Below are positions 17,771 to 26,002 of a stretch of 64,000 nucleotides of DNA, piece by piece; position 1 is the first letter of the stretch, and every line of letters starts with the position of its first letter. The position numbers were made by a program, and so were the translations under genes. The notes beneath the pieces are model-generated. The model searched no databases and had not been told where the DNA came from. It saw nothing but the letters and a program-made list of their open reading frames with translations. Source of the stretch: Anaerolinea thermophila (lineage in GTDB: Bacteria; Chloroflexota; Anaerolineae; Anaerolineales; Anaerolineaceae); the NCBI RefSeq assembly GCF_020723905.1, contig NZ_DYHZ01000008.1, positions 1 to 64,000 of the forward strand, given 5' to 3'.

Positions 17771-19234
17771 ATGAATGAGCAGGGCATTACCATCCTCGGG
17801 TTGGGACCGGGAGCGCCCCAACTGTTGACGCTGGAAGCCTGGCAACATTTGCAGTCCATTCCTGAGATTTACCTGCGCACCCGGGCGCACCCTGTCATTG
17901 CGGGGTTTCCCTCCACCTTACAGGTGCACTCTTTTGACGAAATCTATGATCAAAACCATGATTTTTCTGAGGTTTACCGTCAGATTGTTGAAAGAGTATT
18001 GGAACATGCTCAAAAAATGGGTGCGGTGACCTATGCAGTACCGGGGCATCCCTTCGTTGCTGAGGCAACTGCACCGGAAATTGTGCGCCGTGCCGGTGAA
18101 ATGGGCATCCCTGTGCGGGTAATTGAAGGCATCAGTTTTCTGGAGCCAGTTTTTTCAGCCCTCCAAATGGATCCTTTCCCGCGTGCCGTGCTGGTTGATG
18201 CGCTGGAGCTGGGCGCTCTCCATGTTCCCAATTTCCCTCCCGATTCTCCAGCCCTGATTGCGCAGATTTACAGCCGTCAGATTGCGTCCGAGGTGAAATT
18301 GACGCTGAACGCTTTCTATCCGGATGAATTTCCCGTTCGGCTGGTCCATGCAGCAGGGACTCCCCAGCAAAAAGTGGAAGACCTGGCTCTCTATGAGATT
18401 GATCGCAGTCCTCATATCGGGTTGTTGACTGCATTGTACGTTCCTCCGCTGGATGAAGATACCTCAATGGAGGCATTTCTTGAGATTGTGGCTCATCTCC
18501 GCGCTCCAGACGGCTGTCCATGGGATCGCGAGCAGACCTTGCAAAGTTTAGGTCCACATCTCCTTGAAGAGACATATGAGGCTCTGGAGGCACTGGATCA
18601 GGAGCAAATTGATAATTTGCGGGAAGAACTGGGAGATTTGCTCCTGCTGGTTTCCATGCTCAGCCAGATTGCCAGCGAAGAGGGATTTTTTACCTTCCCG
18701 GAAGTGGTTCAGGGCATTCACCGCAAAATTGTCCGCCGTCATCCGCATGTCTTTGGCAATGTGGACTTAAAGGATGCCCGTGGAGTATTGCGGAACTGGG
18801 AAAAACTCAAAGAAGCCGAACGGAAAGAAAACGGTACTGCCGGGCAGAAGGGGATTCTGGATGGCGTGTCAAAGGCATTGCCATCGCTCATCCGTGCGCA
18901 GGAGTACCAGAGCCGTGCCGCGCATGTAGGCTTTGATTGGAGCAACATTCAGGGCGTTCGTGAAAAGGTCATGGAAGAATGGGAAGAACTCCAGCAGGCA
19001 GGCTCTCCAGAGGAAATCGAAAAAGAGATAGGTGATTTATTGTTTGCGGTGGTCAATCTTTCGCGCTGGTATAAGGTCGATGCCGAGACGGCTCTTCGAA
19101 AAGCCAGCGAGCGGTTTATGGCGCGCTTCAAGCACATTGAACAGGAAGCCCGTGTTATGGGAAAATCCCTGGGAGATCTTTCTATGGATGAGATGGAGGC
19201 TCTCTGGCAACAAGCCAAACGTCAGGGAAAGTAA
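17771..19234 (+). CDS. mazG: Tetrapyrrole-methylase-like/MazG pyrophosphohydrolase fusion
   Basis: The 487-residue protein resembles YabN. Residues about 1-225 form a tetrapyrrole (SAM-dependent) methylase-like domain with ITILGLGPGAPQLLTLEA and VPGHPFVAEAT. Then come two MazG domains: CPWDREQTLQSLGPHLLEETYEALEAL with a downstream REELGDLLLLV, and EEWEELQQAG with EKEIGDLLF. The ExxE...ExxD metal pattern for NTP-pyrophosphate hydrolysis is visible. MazG clears non-canonical or damaged NTPs; the role of the methylase part is unknown. The ATG at 17771 is chosen because GGAGGT precedes it; a TTG at 17747 is upstream of that site. Confidence 0.92.
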   Translation: MNEQGITILGLGPGAPQLLTLEAWQHLQSIPEIYLRTRAHPVIAGFPSTLQVHSFDEIYDQNHDFSEVYRQIVERVLEHAQKMGAVTYAVPGHPFVAEATAPEIVRRAGEMGIPVRVIEGISFLEPVFSALQMDPFPRAVLVDALELGALHVPNFPPDSPALIAQIYSRQIASEVKLTLNAFYPDEFPVRLVHAAGTPQQKVEDLALYEIDRSPHIGLLTALYVPPLDEDTSMEAFLEIVAHLRAPDGCPWDREQTLQSLGPHLLEETYEALEALDQEQIDNLREELGDLLLLVSMLSQIASEEGFFTFPEVVQGIHRKIVRRHPHVFGNVDLKDARGVLRNWEKLKEAERKENGTAGQKGILDGVSKALPSLIRAQEYQSRAAHVGFDWSNIQGVREKVMEEWEELQQAGSPEEIEKEIGDLLFAVVNLSRWYKVDAETALRKASERFMARFKHIEQEARVMGKSLGDLSMDEMEALWQQAKRQGK

Positions 19235-19256
19235 AGGTCTGTCACGGGAGCCCGCA

Positions 19257-19292
19257 CCAGAGGAGCCAAAACCGGCTCCTCTGGCGGTTTTT
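19257..19292 (+). terminator. Intrinsic terminator after mazG
   Basis: A perfect 11-bp stem (19257-19267 with 19274-19284; arm CCAGAGGAGCC) is followed by CGGTTTTTAAATT. It ends the mazG transcript before the promoter of the next gene. Confidence 0.85.
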
Positions 19293-19334
19293 AAATTAAA
19301 TTAAAGGTTGATATTAAAAAAATCAAAATACCTG

Positions 19335-19362
19335 TTGACAAAAATAAATTTCGGTGTATGAT
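19335..19362 (+). promoter_or_regulatory. Sigma70-type promoter for the GD-repeat protein gene
   Basis: A perfect TTGACA (19335-19340) and TATGAT (19357-19362) have a 16-base spacer in an A+T-rich stretch. Transcription would begin near 19369. The gene at 19391 then has AAAGGAGAT as its ribosome-binding site. Confidence 0.75.
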
Positions 19363-19390
19363 TATTAAAGATTATTGAAAGGAGATTGGC

Positions 19391-20599
19391 ATGAGTGCTT
19401 TTGAACAGCGCTTTCCTTTTCCGGCAAACGGGTTAATTGTCATTCAAAGTACGGGAGACCTCCGTGTTCAGGGTTGGGAACAAAAGGAGGTGCTGGTACG
19501 CACCCCTGAGGCAGATGCGGCTCTGGCCCAGGCTCAGTCGGATCGGCTTTCTGTTCTTTCCCGGTCGGACGTTGAGGTTTTTGCGCCAAAGCAGGCAAGA
19601 ATTCGCATAGAGAATACCAGCGGGGATGCAGTGATTGTGGACATGGCGGGCTACATGGAAATTTCAAGGGTCAGTGGCGATTTAGCCGTACAATCCTGCA
19701 GGAAAGTGGATGTGGGCATTGTCAATGGAGATGCCGAATTGCTCCAGGTGGAAGGACCTGCTGGACTTCGCCGTGTAGGTGGTGATTTGCTCATCGAGTG
19801 CCGCAATCGGGTGATTGCCGAGCAGGTCGGTGGCGATGCGACTATTATCGCCGATGCGCTGGTGCGAGTCAAATCGGGTGGAGATTTGAGTATCCGATTG
19901 CTATCGGTGGAAGTAGAAGAAGTCAATGCCCGGTGTGGTGGCGATCTTTCCCTGTTTGCTTTGCCCGGACTTGGGGCTCAGGTAGATGTGAATAGCGGGG
20001 GGCATTCCATTGTGATGCGCTTACCCGATCAAACGTTGCATCTCGACCAGGGACATTACAGTGCCACTCTGGGAAGTGGAAAGACTCTCCTGCGCCTCTC
20101 TGCAGGTGGAGATGTGCAAATTGAACTGGGTGAAGCGGTAGACCGCGAAGTTGATGCTTCTCGTCATTCCATGGGGTCGAAATTTGTTTCTACAGGCGAG
20201 GTAGATATGACCGGATTTTCCCCCCAGATAGAAGAAAAAATTCGTCAAAAGATGGAATTTGCCACGCGGAAAGCCGAAGAACGGGCGCGCCGGGCGGAAG
20301 AGCGGGTGCGTCGTGCCATGGAACGGGTTGAACAGGTACAACGCCATGCCGGACATCGAAAGTTTAACTGGTTTGGCATTCGCTCCGGGTGGGAAGATAA
20401 GCCTGCCGAGCCATTGGACCCCCAACCGCCCGAAGCCCCGGAGGCTCCAGAAACCAGCGCTTTTTCAGACCGTTCTTTTTCGCAGGTATCAAATGAAGAG
20501 CGTCTGTTGGTGCTGAAAATGCTTCAGGAGCATAAAATTACTGTTGAAGAAGCCGAACAATTGCTTGCCGCGCTGGATGGTGATCTGGACGTGGAGTAA
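19391..20599 (+). CDS. GD-repeat (DUF4097-like) protein with SHOCT-like C-terminus
   Basis: The 402-residue protein has no signal peptide. Residues 20-245 contain repeats with a Gly-Asp at 22, 79, 97, 114, 131, 149, 165, 184 and 240, mostly 16-19 residues apart and each followed by a short hydrophobic strand, as expected for a beta-helix or DUF4097-type fold. Residues about 280-320 are a charged coiled coil (repeated RAEER). The last 35 residues (EERLLVLKMLQEHKITVEEAEQLL) match the short SHOCT-like helix pair found at the ends of YvlB/LiaX-type proteins, often linked to envelope stress. No partner gene is adjacent, and function is unknown. Confidence 0.7.
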   Translation: MSAFEQRFPFPANGLIVIQSTGDLRVQGWEQKEVLVRTPEADAALAQAQSDRLSVLSRSDVEVFAPKQARIRIENTSGDAVIVDMAGYMEISRVSGDLAVQSCRKVDVGIVNGDAELLQVEGPAGLRRVGGDLLIECRNRVIAEQVGGDATIIADALVRVKSGGDLSIRLLSVEVEEVNARCGGDLSLFALPGLGAQVDVNSGGHSIVMRLPDQTLHLDQGHYSATLGSGKTLLRLSAGGDVQIELGEAVDREVDASRHSMGSKFVSTGEVDMTGFSPQIEEKIRQKMEFATRKAEERARRAEERVRRAMERVEQVQRHAGHRKFNWFGIRSGWEDKPAEPLDPQPPEAPEAPETSAFSDRSFSQVSNEERLLVLKMLQEHKITVEEAEQLLAALDGDLDVE

Positions 20600-20637
20600 A
20601 CAGCCATTCTTTAGCATTCCCATCACCGGGTTGATCT

Positions 20638-20667
20638 CTCCTCGCCTGAAAAGGCGGGGAGTTTGTT
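20638..20667 (+). terminator. Intrinsic terminator overlapping the next promoter
   Basis: A 10-bp stem (20638-20647 with 20652-20661, one G-T pair, GAAA loop) is followed by TTTGTTT. The T-tract runs directly into the TATAAT of the next gene, so terminator and promoter share bases. Confidence 0.75.
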
Positions 20668-20673
20668 TATAAT
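20668..20673 (+). promoter_or_regulatory. -10 box of a probable leaderless promoter
   Basis: A perfect TATAAT ends six bases before the ATG at 20680, so transcription should start at or next to the start codon. No Shine-Dalgarno sequence is present. No good -35 box is seen at 16-18 bases; that region is the arm of the upstream terminator. Confidence 0.6.
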
Positions 20674-20679
20674 CGGTCT

Positions 20680-21258
20680 ATGCAGAAGATGAGGAAAGTC
20701 TGGTTTTTTATCGGCTTTGCAATTTTAGCGGTGCTGTTTTTGTGGGTCTCCCTGCCTGCGCCTGTGGAGCGGGTGAGCGTTTCTCTGGAAGGAGATCCGC
20801 AATTGTTTACTGAGGTGGTACTTTTGGTTCCTCGCTGGGGGTGGGTAGGACGTTCTGTAGAAATTCAGACTGTCATGTATAAAGCCACCCCCGAGAAGAT
20901 GGTGGTGCGCGCAAGATTGGAGACATCACCCGGTGTGCTGGGGAGCGGGGAAGAGTCGCAGGTTGTCCAGGGAACATCTCCGGTGCAGTGGACTTTTCCA
21001 CTGACCAGTATGACTCCCGGGCACAAGGCCTGGAGGGTGTGGCTGTGGGCAGGGGATTCCCCGGCAGTTGAAAACCTGTACCTGGTGCGCGGGGGTAAAG
21101 TGCGCATTCTGGGCATCTCAGGCATTCCAGTGTCCTTGCTTCAGGGTGGATTAGCCCTTGTAATGGTTTTGTTGATCCTTGCCCGGGTATTGTTTCAGTC
21201 TCAATATCCTCCTCGAAAAGGGAATTGGATGAATTGTGATAAAATAAACAGAAATTGA
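20680..21258 (+). CDS. Small membrane protein of unknown function
   Basis: The 192-residue protein has an N-terminal hydrophobic segment (residues about 7-25, FFIGFAILAVLFLWVSL), an extracytoplasmic Ig-like beta domain of about 120 residues with many W residues, and a second membrane segment near residues 150-172. The C-terminus is short and basic. I recognise no family. It lies just before nuoA on the same strand, but a candidate promoter at its end argues against obligatory co-expression. A second start (20689) is possible. Confidence 0.65.
   Translation: MQKMRKVWFFIGFAILAVLFLWVSLPAPVERVSVSLEGDPQLFTEVVLLVPRWGWVGRSVEIQTVMYKATPEKMVVRARLETSPGVLGSGEESQVVQGTSPVQWTFPLTSMTPGHKAWRVWLWAGDSPAVENLYLVRGGKVRILGISGIPVSLLQGGLALVMVLLILARVLFQSQYPPRKGNWMNCDKINRN
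21237..21245 (+). promoter_or_regulatory. Possible extended -10 promoter for the nuo operon
   Basis: TGATAAAAT combines the TGn extension with a TAAAAT -10 box at the end of the preceding gene, about 86 bases before nuoA. No convincing -35 box is visible, which extended -10 promoters can tolerate. Confidence 0.35.
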
Positions 21259-21330
21259 ATACGCTGAAAACGGGATGGGGTCACTGCATGGCAGGAAATC
21301 CCGAAAAATTTTCTCGCTAGAGGAGATTTC

Positions 21331-21687
21331 ATGTTGACTGCGTGGCTGTATGTAGGCATATTCCTTGTCGTTGCGGTGCTCTTGCCGGCGGTGGCGATTG
21401 CTCTGGCAGGTATTCTGGCGCCCAAGAAATCCAACCCGATTAAAACCTCCGTTTACGAATGCGGTATCGAAGTTGTCGGTCCAGCCCGAGTCCAGATTAA
21501 GGCTCAATATTATATTTACGCAATGGTGTTTCTCGTCTTTGACGTAGAAATGGTGCTGCTTTTCCCCTGGGCAGTTGCATTCAAGCAACTGCCTCTTTTT
21601 GCGGTGTTTGAGGGCATTCTTTTCCTGCTGATTTTGCTGGGTGGTCTGTTCTACGCCTGGCGAAAAGGTGCGCTGGAATGGTTTTAA
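21331..21687 (+). CDS. nuoA: NADH-quinone oxidoreductase subunit A
   Basis: The 118-residue, three-helix protein has KKSNPIKTSVYECGIEVVGPARVQIKAQYYIYAM and VFDVEMVLLFPWA, diagnostic of NuoA. The conserved cysteine loop (YECG) is the ND3 loop near the quinone site of complex I, and Glu/Asp in FDVEM lie in the membrane. AGAGGAG precedes the ATG. It is directly followed by nuoH, with nuoB, C, D missing from between. Confidence 0.96.
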   Translation: MLTAWLYVGIFLVVAVLLPAVAIALAGILAPKKSNPIKTSVYECGIEVVGPARVQIKAQYYIYAMVFLVFDVEMVLLFPWAVAFKQLPLFAVFEGILFLLILLGGLFYAWRKGALEWF

Positions 21688-21699
21688 ACGGGGAGGCGT

Positions 21700-22917
21700 A
21701 TGACGAACTGGCTTGAAGATCCGATTCGCTGGATTGCTGAGTGGCTGTACAGTGTGCTTGTCGGCTGGGGGATCCTTCCCTCAGTAGCCGATGTCATTCT
21801 GATGATTACAGGTGCGGCTATCCTTTCAACGCTGGCACTGCTCTGGGTGCTCTTCCTCATCTGGTTCGAGCGCAAACTCATTGGACGCATCCAGGACCGC
21901 TTTGGGCCCAATCGAGTTGGTCCATGGGGTATATTCCAGTCCGTTGCGGACATGATAAAGATTTTTACCAAAGAGTACATTACGCCTCAAGGCGCAGATA
22001 AGGTTCTCTACAATCTGGCGCCTGTTCTGGCGGTGGCTTCCGTTTTGCTCATCTGGGCGGTTTTGCCATTTACCCGAAGCATAATGGGTGTCAATCTGAA
22101 TGTCGGCGTGGTGTACATTGTTGCCGTTGGTGGCGGTGGTGTCCTTGCCATTCTCATGGCCGGGTATGCCTCGAACAACAAGTATGCCTTTCTGGGGGCT
22201 TCTCGCGCTGTAGCGCAATTGATTTCCTATGAAGTGCCGATGGTCATCTCGCTTCTCGTTCCGGTCCTTCTGGCGGGCTCAATGGGGCTGAACGATATTG
22301 TCCAGGCTCAATCTGTTCCCTATCTGGTGATGGCTCCCGTTGCTGCTCTGGTGTTCTTCATCACTTCCATGGCGGAAACCGGCAGAGCGCCGTTTGATCT
22401 GGTAGAAGCCGAATCTGAACTGGTGGCAGGGTACAATACCGAGTATTCCGGGTTGAAATTTGGCATGTTCTTTGTGGGGGAATTCCTCCATTCTTTTACC
22501 GCTGCGCTGTTGTTTGCTGTGTTGTTCTTGGGAGGATGGCGTGGACCCTTTGTGGATCAGGTGCCCCTGCTGGGATTGGTGTACCTCTTTATCAAAACCA
22601 TGGTGATTTATTTCCTGATCATCCTGGTACGGGCATCGGTGCCGCGTTTCCGCATTGACCAAATGATGGATTTAAACTGGAAGGTGCTTACACCGCTTTC
22701 CATTTTATCTTTTCTGGTGACCGCTGTCATTGCTAAAGTCCTCGAAGGACAATTCCTTTTCCAGGTTCTGGGTTTGCTGGCAGGCAATGTGATCCTGCTG
22801 GTTCTGTTTATGGAATGGGGAGAACGCCGTAACAAGAGAAACCGCCGTCCTATGGTCAGCCAGCCCCGTCCGCTGGCTACACCGGCATCTGATGAAACCT
22901 CGATGGCTCAGTCCTGA
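21700..22917 (+). CDS. nuoH: NADH-quinone oxidoreductase subunit H
   Basis: This 405-residue protein has eight to nine membrane helices and the NuoH motifs WFERKLIGRIQDRFGPNRVGP and AETGRAPFDLVEAESELVAGYNTEYSG. The latter loop lines the quinone chamber. NuoH anchors the peripheral arm. The C-terminus is extended by a hydrophilic tail of about 30 residues (RNKRNRRPMVSQPRP...). nuoI, which often follows nuoH, is absent. Confidence 0.97.
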   Translation: MTNWLEDPIRWIAEWLYSVLVGWGILPSVADVILMITGAAILSTLALLWVLFLIWFERKLIGRIQDRFGPNRVGPWGIFQSVADMIKIFTKEYITPQGADKVLYNLAPVLAVASVLLIWAVLPFTRSIMGVNLNVGVVYIVAVGGGGVLAILMAGYASNNKYAFLGASRAVAQLISYEVPMVISLLVPVLLAGSMGLNDIVQAQSVPYLVMAPVAALVFFITSMAETGRAPFDLVEAESELVAGYNTEYSGLKFGMFFVGEFLHSFTAALLFAVLFLGGWRGPFVDQVPLLGLVYLFIKTMVIYFLIILVRASVPRFRIDQMMDLNWKVLTPLSILSFLVTAVIAKVLEGQFLFQVLGLLAGNVILLVLFMEWGERRNKRNRRPMVSQPRPLATPASDETSMAQS

Positions 22918-22931
22918 AACGGGAGTGCTTC

Positions 22932-23450
22932 ATGAGTGCTTTCCAAATTGTTTTCCTGTTGATTGCCCTGCTCACCCTGTTTTCTGCGCTGATGGTCGTC
23001 TTTGCCCGAAAGACCATTCATTCTGCGTTCTGGTTGATTCTGGCATTGTTCGGGGTAGCCGCTACCTTTGCCACGCTGGCGGCTTCGTTTTTTGTGGTGA
23101 TTCAGGTAGCCGTGTACATTGGCGCCATTGCCATTCTCATCATTTTCACCGTCATGTTGACCCGTCGCTCCATGGAAGAGAGCGGCGATCAATTGCTTCC
23201 GGGGTGGGGATGGGCGGCTCTGGTGGTCCTCATTGTTTTTGGCGGGCTGGTGTTTATGCTTTTGCAATGGCAGGGGATTTTCCAGCCACCCCAGGTGCTG
23301 ACGGCTGGCGGGGAAAATCTGGAAAATTTGGGCATGGCGCTGGTGATGCCCGATCGCTATGTCATTCCCTTTGAAGTGGCTTCTGTTTTGCTGGTTGCTG
23401 CCATGATTGGGGCAATATATGTGGCGGGTGACCACAAAAAACGTTCCTGA
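22932..23450 (+). CDS. nuoJ: NADH-quinone oxidoreductase subunit J
   Basis: This 172-residue protein has five hydrophobic segments. HSAFWLILALFGVAATF, VAVYIGAIAILIIFTVMLTRR and FEVASVLLVAAMIGAIY are the NuoJ (ND6) core; the YxGAI segment contains the pi-bulge helix of complex I. AGTGCTTC separates it from nuoH by only 14 bases. Confidence 0.95.
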   Translation: MSAFQIVFLLIALLTLFSALMVVFARKTIHSAFWLILALFGVAATFATLAASFFVVIQVAVYIGAIAILIIFTVMLTRRSMEESGDQLLPGWGWAALVVLIVFGGLVFMLLQWQGIFQPPQVLTAGGENLENLGMALVMPDRYVIPFEVASVLLVAAMIGAIYVAGDHKKRS

Positions 23451-23459
23451 GGAGGACAC

Positions 23460-23768
23460 GTGATCCCACTGGCTTGGTACTTAATCTTTTCTGCAGGTTT
23501 GTTTTCCATTGGCTTGCTCGGGGTACTGGTGCGTAAAAATGCCGTGTCCATTTTGATGGGCGTGGAATTAATGCTGAATGCCGTCAATATCAACCTGCTG
23601 GCATTCTGGCGCTACCTGTGGGCACCCGAAGTGGATGCTCAGGTCTTTGTGGCAGTGGTTTTAATCGCCGCTGCTGCGGAGGCTGTGGTGGGATTGGCGC
23701 TGATTATTTCCGCTTATCGCCGCCGCCAGACTGTGGTGGTGGATGAAATGAATCTTCTCAAAGGGTAG
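23460..23768 (+). CDS. nuoK: NADH-quinone oxidoreductase subunit K
   Basis: This 102-residue, three-helix protein contains GLLGVLVRKNAVSILMGVELMLNAVNINLLAF, with the conserved glutamate in MGVELMLNAVN (about residue 39) that carries protons in the membrane E-channel, and a second in AAEAVVGLAL. It begins with GTG after TGAGGAGG. It is 14 bases upstream of nuoL. Confidence 0.96.
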   Translation: MIPLAWYLIFSAGLFSIGLLGVLVRKNAVSILMGVELMLNAVNINLLAFWRYLWAPEVDAQVFVAVVLIAAAAEAVVGLALIISAYRRRQTVVVDEMNLLKG

Positions 23769-23782
23769 GAGGGGTACATCGC

Positions 23783-25960
23783 ATGACTTCAGAAGTGCTT
23801 CTCTGGTTAATCCCGTTCCCTCCATTGCTGGCTTTTGGTCTCATCGCTTTGTTTACCCATCGCCAACGAGCGCTCAGTCACTCTCTGGCAATCGCATCTG
23901 TAGCGCTCTCATGGCTGTTGGCGATGGTGGTATTTTTCCGGGCGGTGAGTCAGCCTCACTTGAGCGAAGAACCTTTTGTCTCTGCGTTGAACTGGTTACC
24001 GCTTGGCGGGGACTGGTTGAAGATCGGGGTATTGATGGACCCCGTCAGTGCGGTGACGCTGTTTTTTGTCGCCTGGACGATTTTGATGATTTTCATCTAC
24101 AGCGTGGGGTATCACAATTTCGGTCAACCTGAGGGTGACCATGACCAGCCCGGGCTTCCTCCCCATGGCGCTATTGTTCGCGATGCGCATGGGCATACCC
24201 ATCGAGTACCATCGATTGAACCCATGTATTCGCGTTTCTTTGCGCTGAGCAGCCTTTTTGCTTTTGCCATGTTCCTGCTGGTGATTACGGACAATTTGCT
24301 GACCCTGTACATCGGCTGGGAAATCATGGGCTTCTGCTCCTACATGTTAATCGGCTTCTGGTATGGCAAAGAATCAGCGCGTAAAGCCGCTATCAAGGCG
24401 TTCCTGACCACCCGTGTTGGTGATGTGTTCATGCTGCTGGGGATTGTGGGGGTTTACACTGCGACTGGCAGTTTGAATTATCGTGAAGCCTTGATGAATC
24501 CCGATGTGCTCCGTGTTCTGGCTGAAACGCCTTCGGGCGTGCTTAACCTTTCGGTAGCCGGACTGTTGGGACTGCTGTTGTTCATTGGTACGGTAGGCAA
24601 GAGCGCGCAATTCCCACTGCATGTCTGGTTGCCTGACGCCATGGAGGGCCCTACGCCTGTTTCAGCAATGATTCATGCCGCAACCATGGTCTCGGCAGGC
24701 GTTTATCTGACGGTACGCATTTACCCGTTGCTCTCTGCGGGGCAGGAAGGGGGAGCGCTTACACCGGCAATGTCCGTGGTGGCGCTGATTGGCACCTTTA
24801 CCGCGCTTTTTGCCGCAACCATTGCTCTGGCACAGAACGATATCAAGCGGGTGCTGGCGTATTCCACGATCTCACAGTTGGGGTACATGATCGCTGCGGT
24901 AGGGATTGGCGCCTACGTCGCTGCGGTCTTCCATCTTGTCACCCATGCGTTTTTCAAGGCGCTTCTCTTCCTGAGTTCGGGTTCCGTGATTCATGGCATG
25001 GAACATGGCGTTTTGCACACCGATGAGAAAATTGACCCTCAGGATATGTTCAACATGGGGGGCTTGAAAGCCAGAATGCCCGTGACCTTCTGGACATTCC
25101 TTATCGGTGGACTGGCGCTTTCCGGGTTCCCTGTCCTGACGGCGGGGTTCTGGTCAAAGGATGAAATCCTTACAGGCGCATTTGCCGGACACCACTGGTG
25201 GGTGTTTGGAACTCTGGCGCTTGCCGCTTTCCTGACCGCTTTTTACACCATGCGCCAGATCACACTCACTTTCCTGGGAACTCCCCGTACCCATGCCGCG
25301 GAGCATGCTGTAGAAAGCCGTGCGGTCATGACAGCGCCGCTGGTGGTGCTTTCCATTTTTGCGGTTGCCTTTGGGTGGAGTGGCATTCCTGAAAAATTCC
25401 CTCTCCTCGGTGGTCTGATTCCGAACTGGTTTGGTGGGTTTGTTGGCAGCATGGTTCACGCAGAAGGGGAGCACACGGTAGAAAGTCTGCTTCCTCTTTT
25501 GACCTCTCTGGTGGTATCGCTGGGTGGTTTGACTCTGGGATGGCTGGTTTACCGCAATGTCCGTGCTGGCGATCCTGACCCGCTTCAAAAACCGCTGGGA
25601 GCGCTCTACAGGGTATTTAAGTACAAATATGGCATCGATGAACTCTATGACGCCGTGTTTGTCCGTCCTTCCATCTGGTTAGCCGAGGTCTTTACCTACC
25701 GCTTCCTTGATAAGATGGTGCTGGACGGTATCATTGAAGGGGTGGCGCGTGGCACATGGAATCTCGGACTGGCGCTTCGCCGTTACTTTGATCTGGCGGT
25801 GATTAACTGGTTCGGGGATGCTGTGGTGAGCGGCGGAACGCGCAGGGGGGGCGAGGCATTAAAACCCATCCAGAGTGGTCGTGTCCAGCAGTATCTGATT
25901 GTTACTTTTGTGGGCGCGATTTTGCTCGGTATCGTCCTGTACCTGATGTTCGTCGGATAG
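23783..25960 (+). CDS. nuoL: NADH-quinone oxidoreductase subunit L with long lateral helix
   Basis: The 725-residue antiporter-like subunit is longer than E. coli NuoL (about 613). The TM5 glutamate (YIGWEIMGFCSYMLIGF), TM7 lysine (GTVGKSAQFPLHVWLPDAMEGPTP) and HAATMVSAGVYL are conserved. A hydrophilic insert of about 35 residues rich in His (GDHDQPG, DAHGHTHR) lies between TM3 and TM4. The C-terminal stretch between YDAVFVRP and the last membrane helix is about 35 residues longer than I recall for E. coli, fitting a longer lateral helix that could clasp an extra antiporter subunit. Confidence 0.96.
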   Translation: MTSEVLLWLIPFPPLLAFGLIALFTHRQRALSHSLAIASVALSWLLAMVVFFRAVSQPHLSEEPFVSALNWLPLGGDWLKIGVLMDPVSAVTLFFVAWTILMIFIYSVGYHNFGQPEGDHDQPGLPPHGAIVRDAHGHTHRVPSIEPMYSRFFALSSLFAFAMFLLVITDNLLTLYIGWEIMGFCSYMLIGFWYGKESARKAAIKAFLTTRVGDVFMLLGIVGVYTATGSLNYREALMNPDVLRVLAETPSGVLNLSVAGLLGLLLFIGTVGKSAQFPLHVWLPDAMEGPTPVSAMIHAATMVSAGVYLTVRIYPLLSAGQEGGALTPAMSVVALIGTFTALFAATIALAQNDIKRVLAYSTISQLGYMIAAVGIGAYVAAVFHLVTHAFFKALLFLSSGSVIHGMEHGVLHTDEKIDPQDMFNMGGLKARMPVTFWTFLIGGLALSGFPVLTAGFWSKDEILTGAFAGHHWWVFGTLALAAFLTAFYTMRQITLTFLGTPRTHAAEHAVESRAVMTAPLVVLSIFAVAFGWSGIPEKFPLLGGLIPNWFGGFVGSMVHAEGEHTVESLLPLLTSLVVSLGGLTLGWLVYRNVRAGDPDPLQKPLGALYRVFKYKYGIDELYDAVFVRPSIWLAEVFTYRFLDKMVLDGIIEGVARGTWNLGLALRRYFDLAVINWFGDAVVSGGTRRGGEALKPIQSGRVQQYLIVTFVGAILLGIVLYLMFVG

Positions 25961-26002
25961 CCATGCAGAAGAACGAGGCTTGATTCAGGAGGTCTCCACA
26001 AC

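Noticed and set aside
20250-20350. Possible direct repeat or CRISPR-like array
   Set aside because: The repetition is codon-level, reflecting the repeated RAEER coiled-coil motif, without unique spacers.
22908-23459. Minus-strand open frame opposite nuoJ
   Set aside because: Fully covered by nuoJ and its boundaries; the translated product is His/Gln/Asn-rich and typical of antisense to hydrophobic genes.
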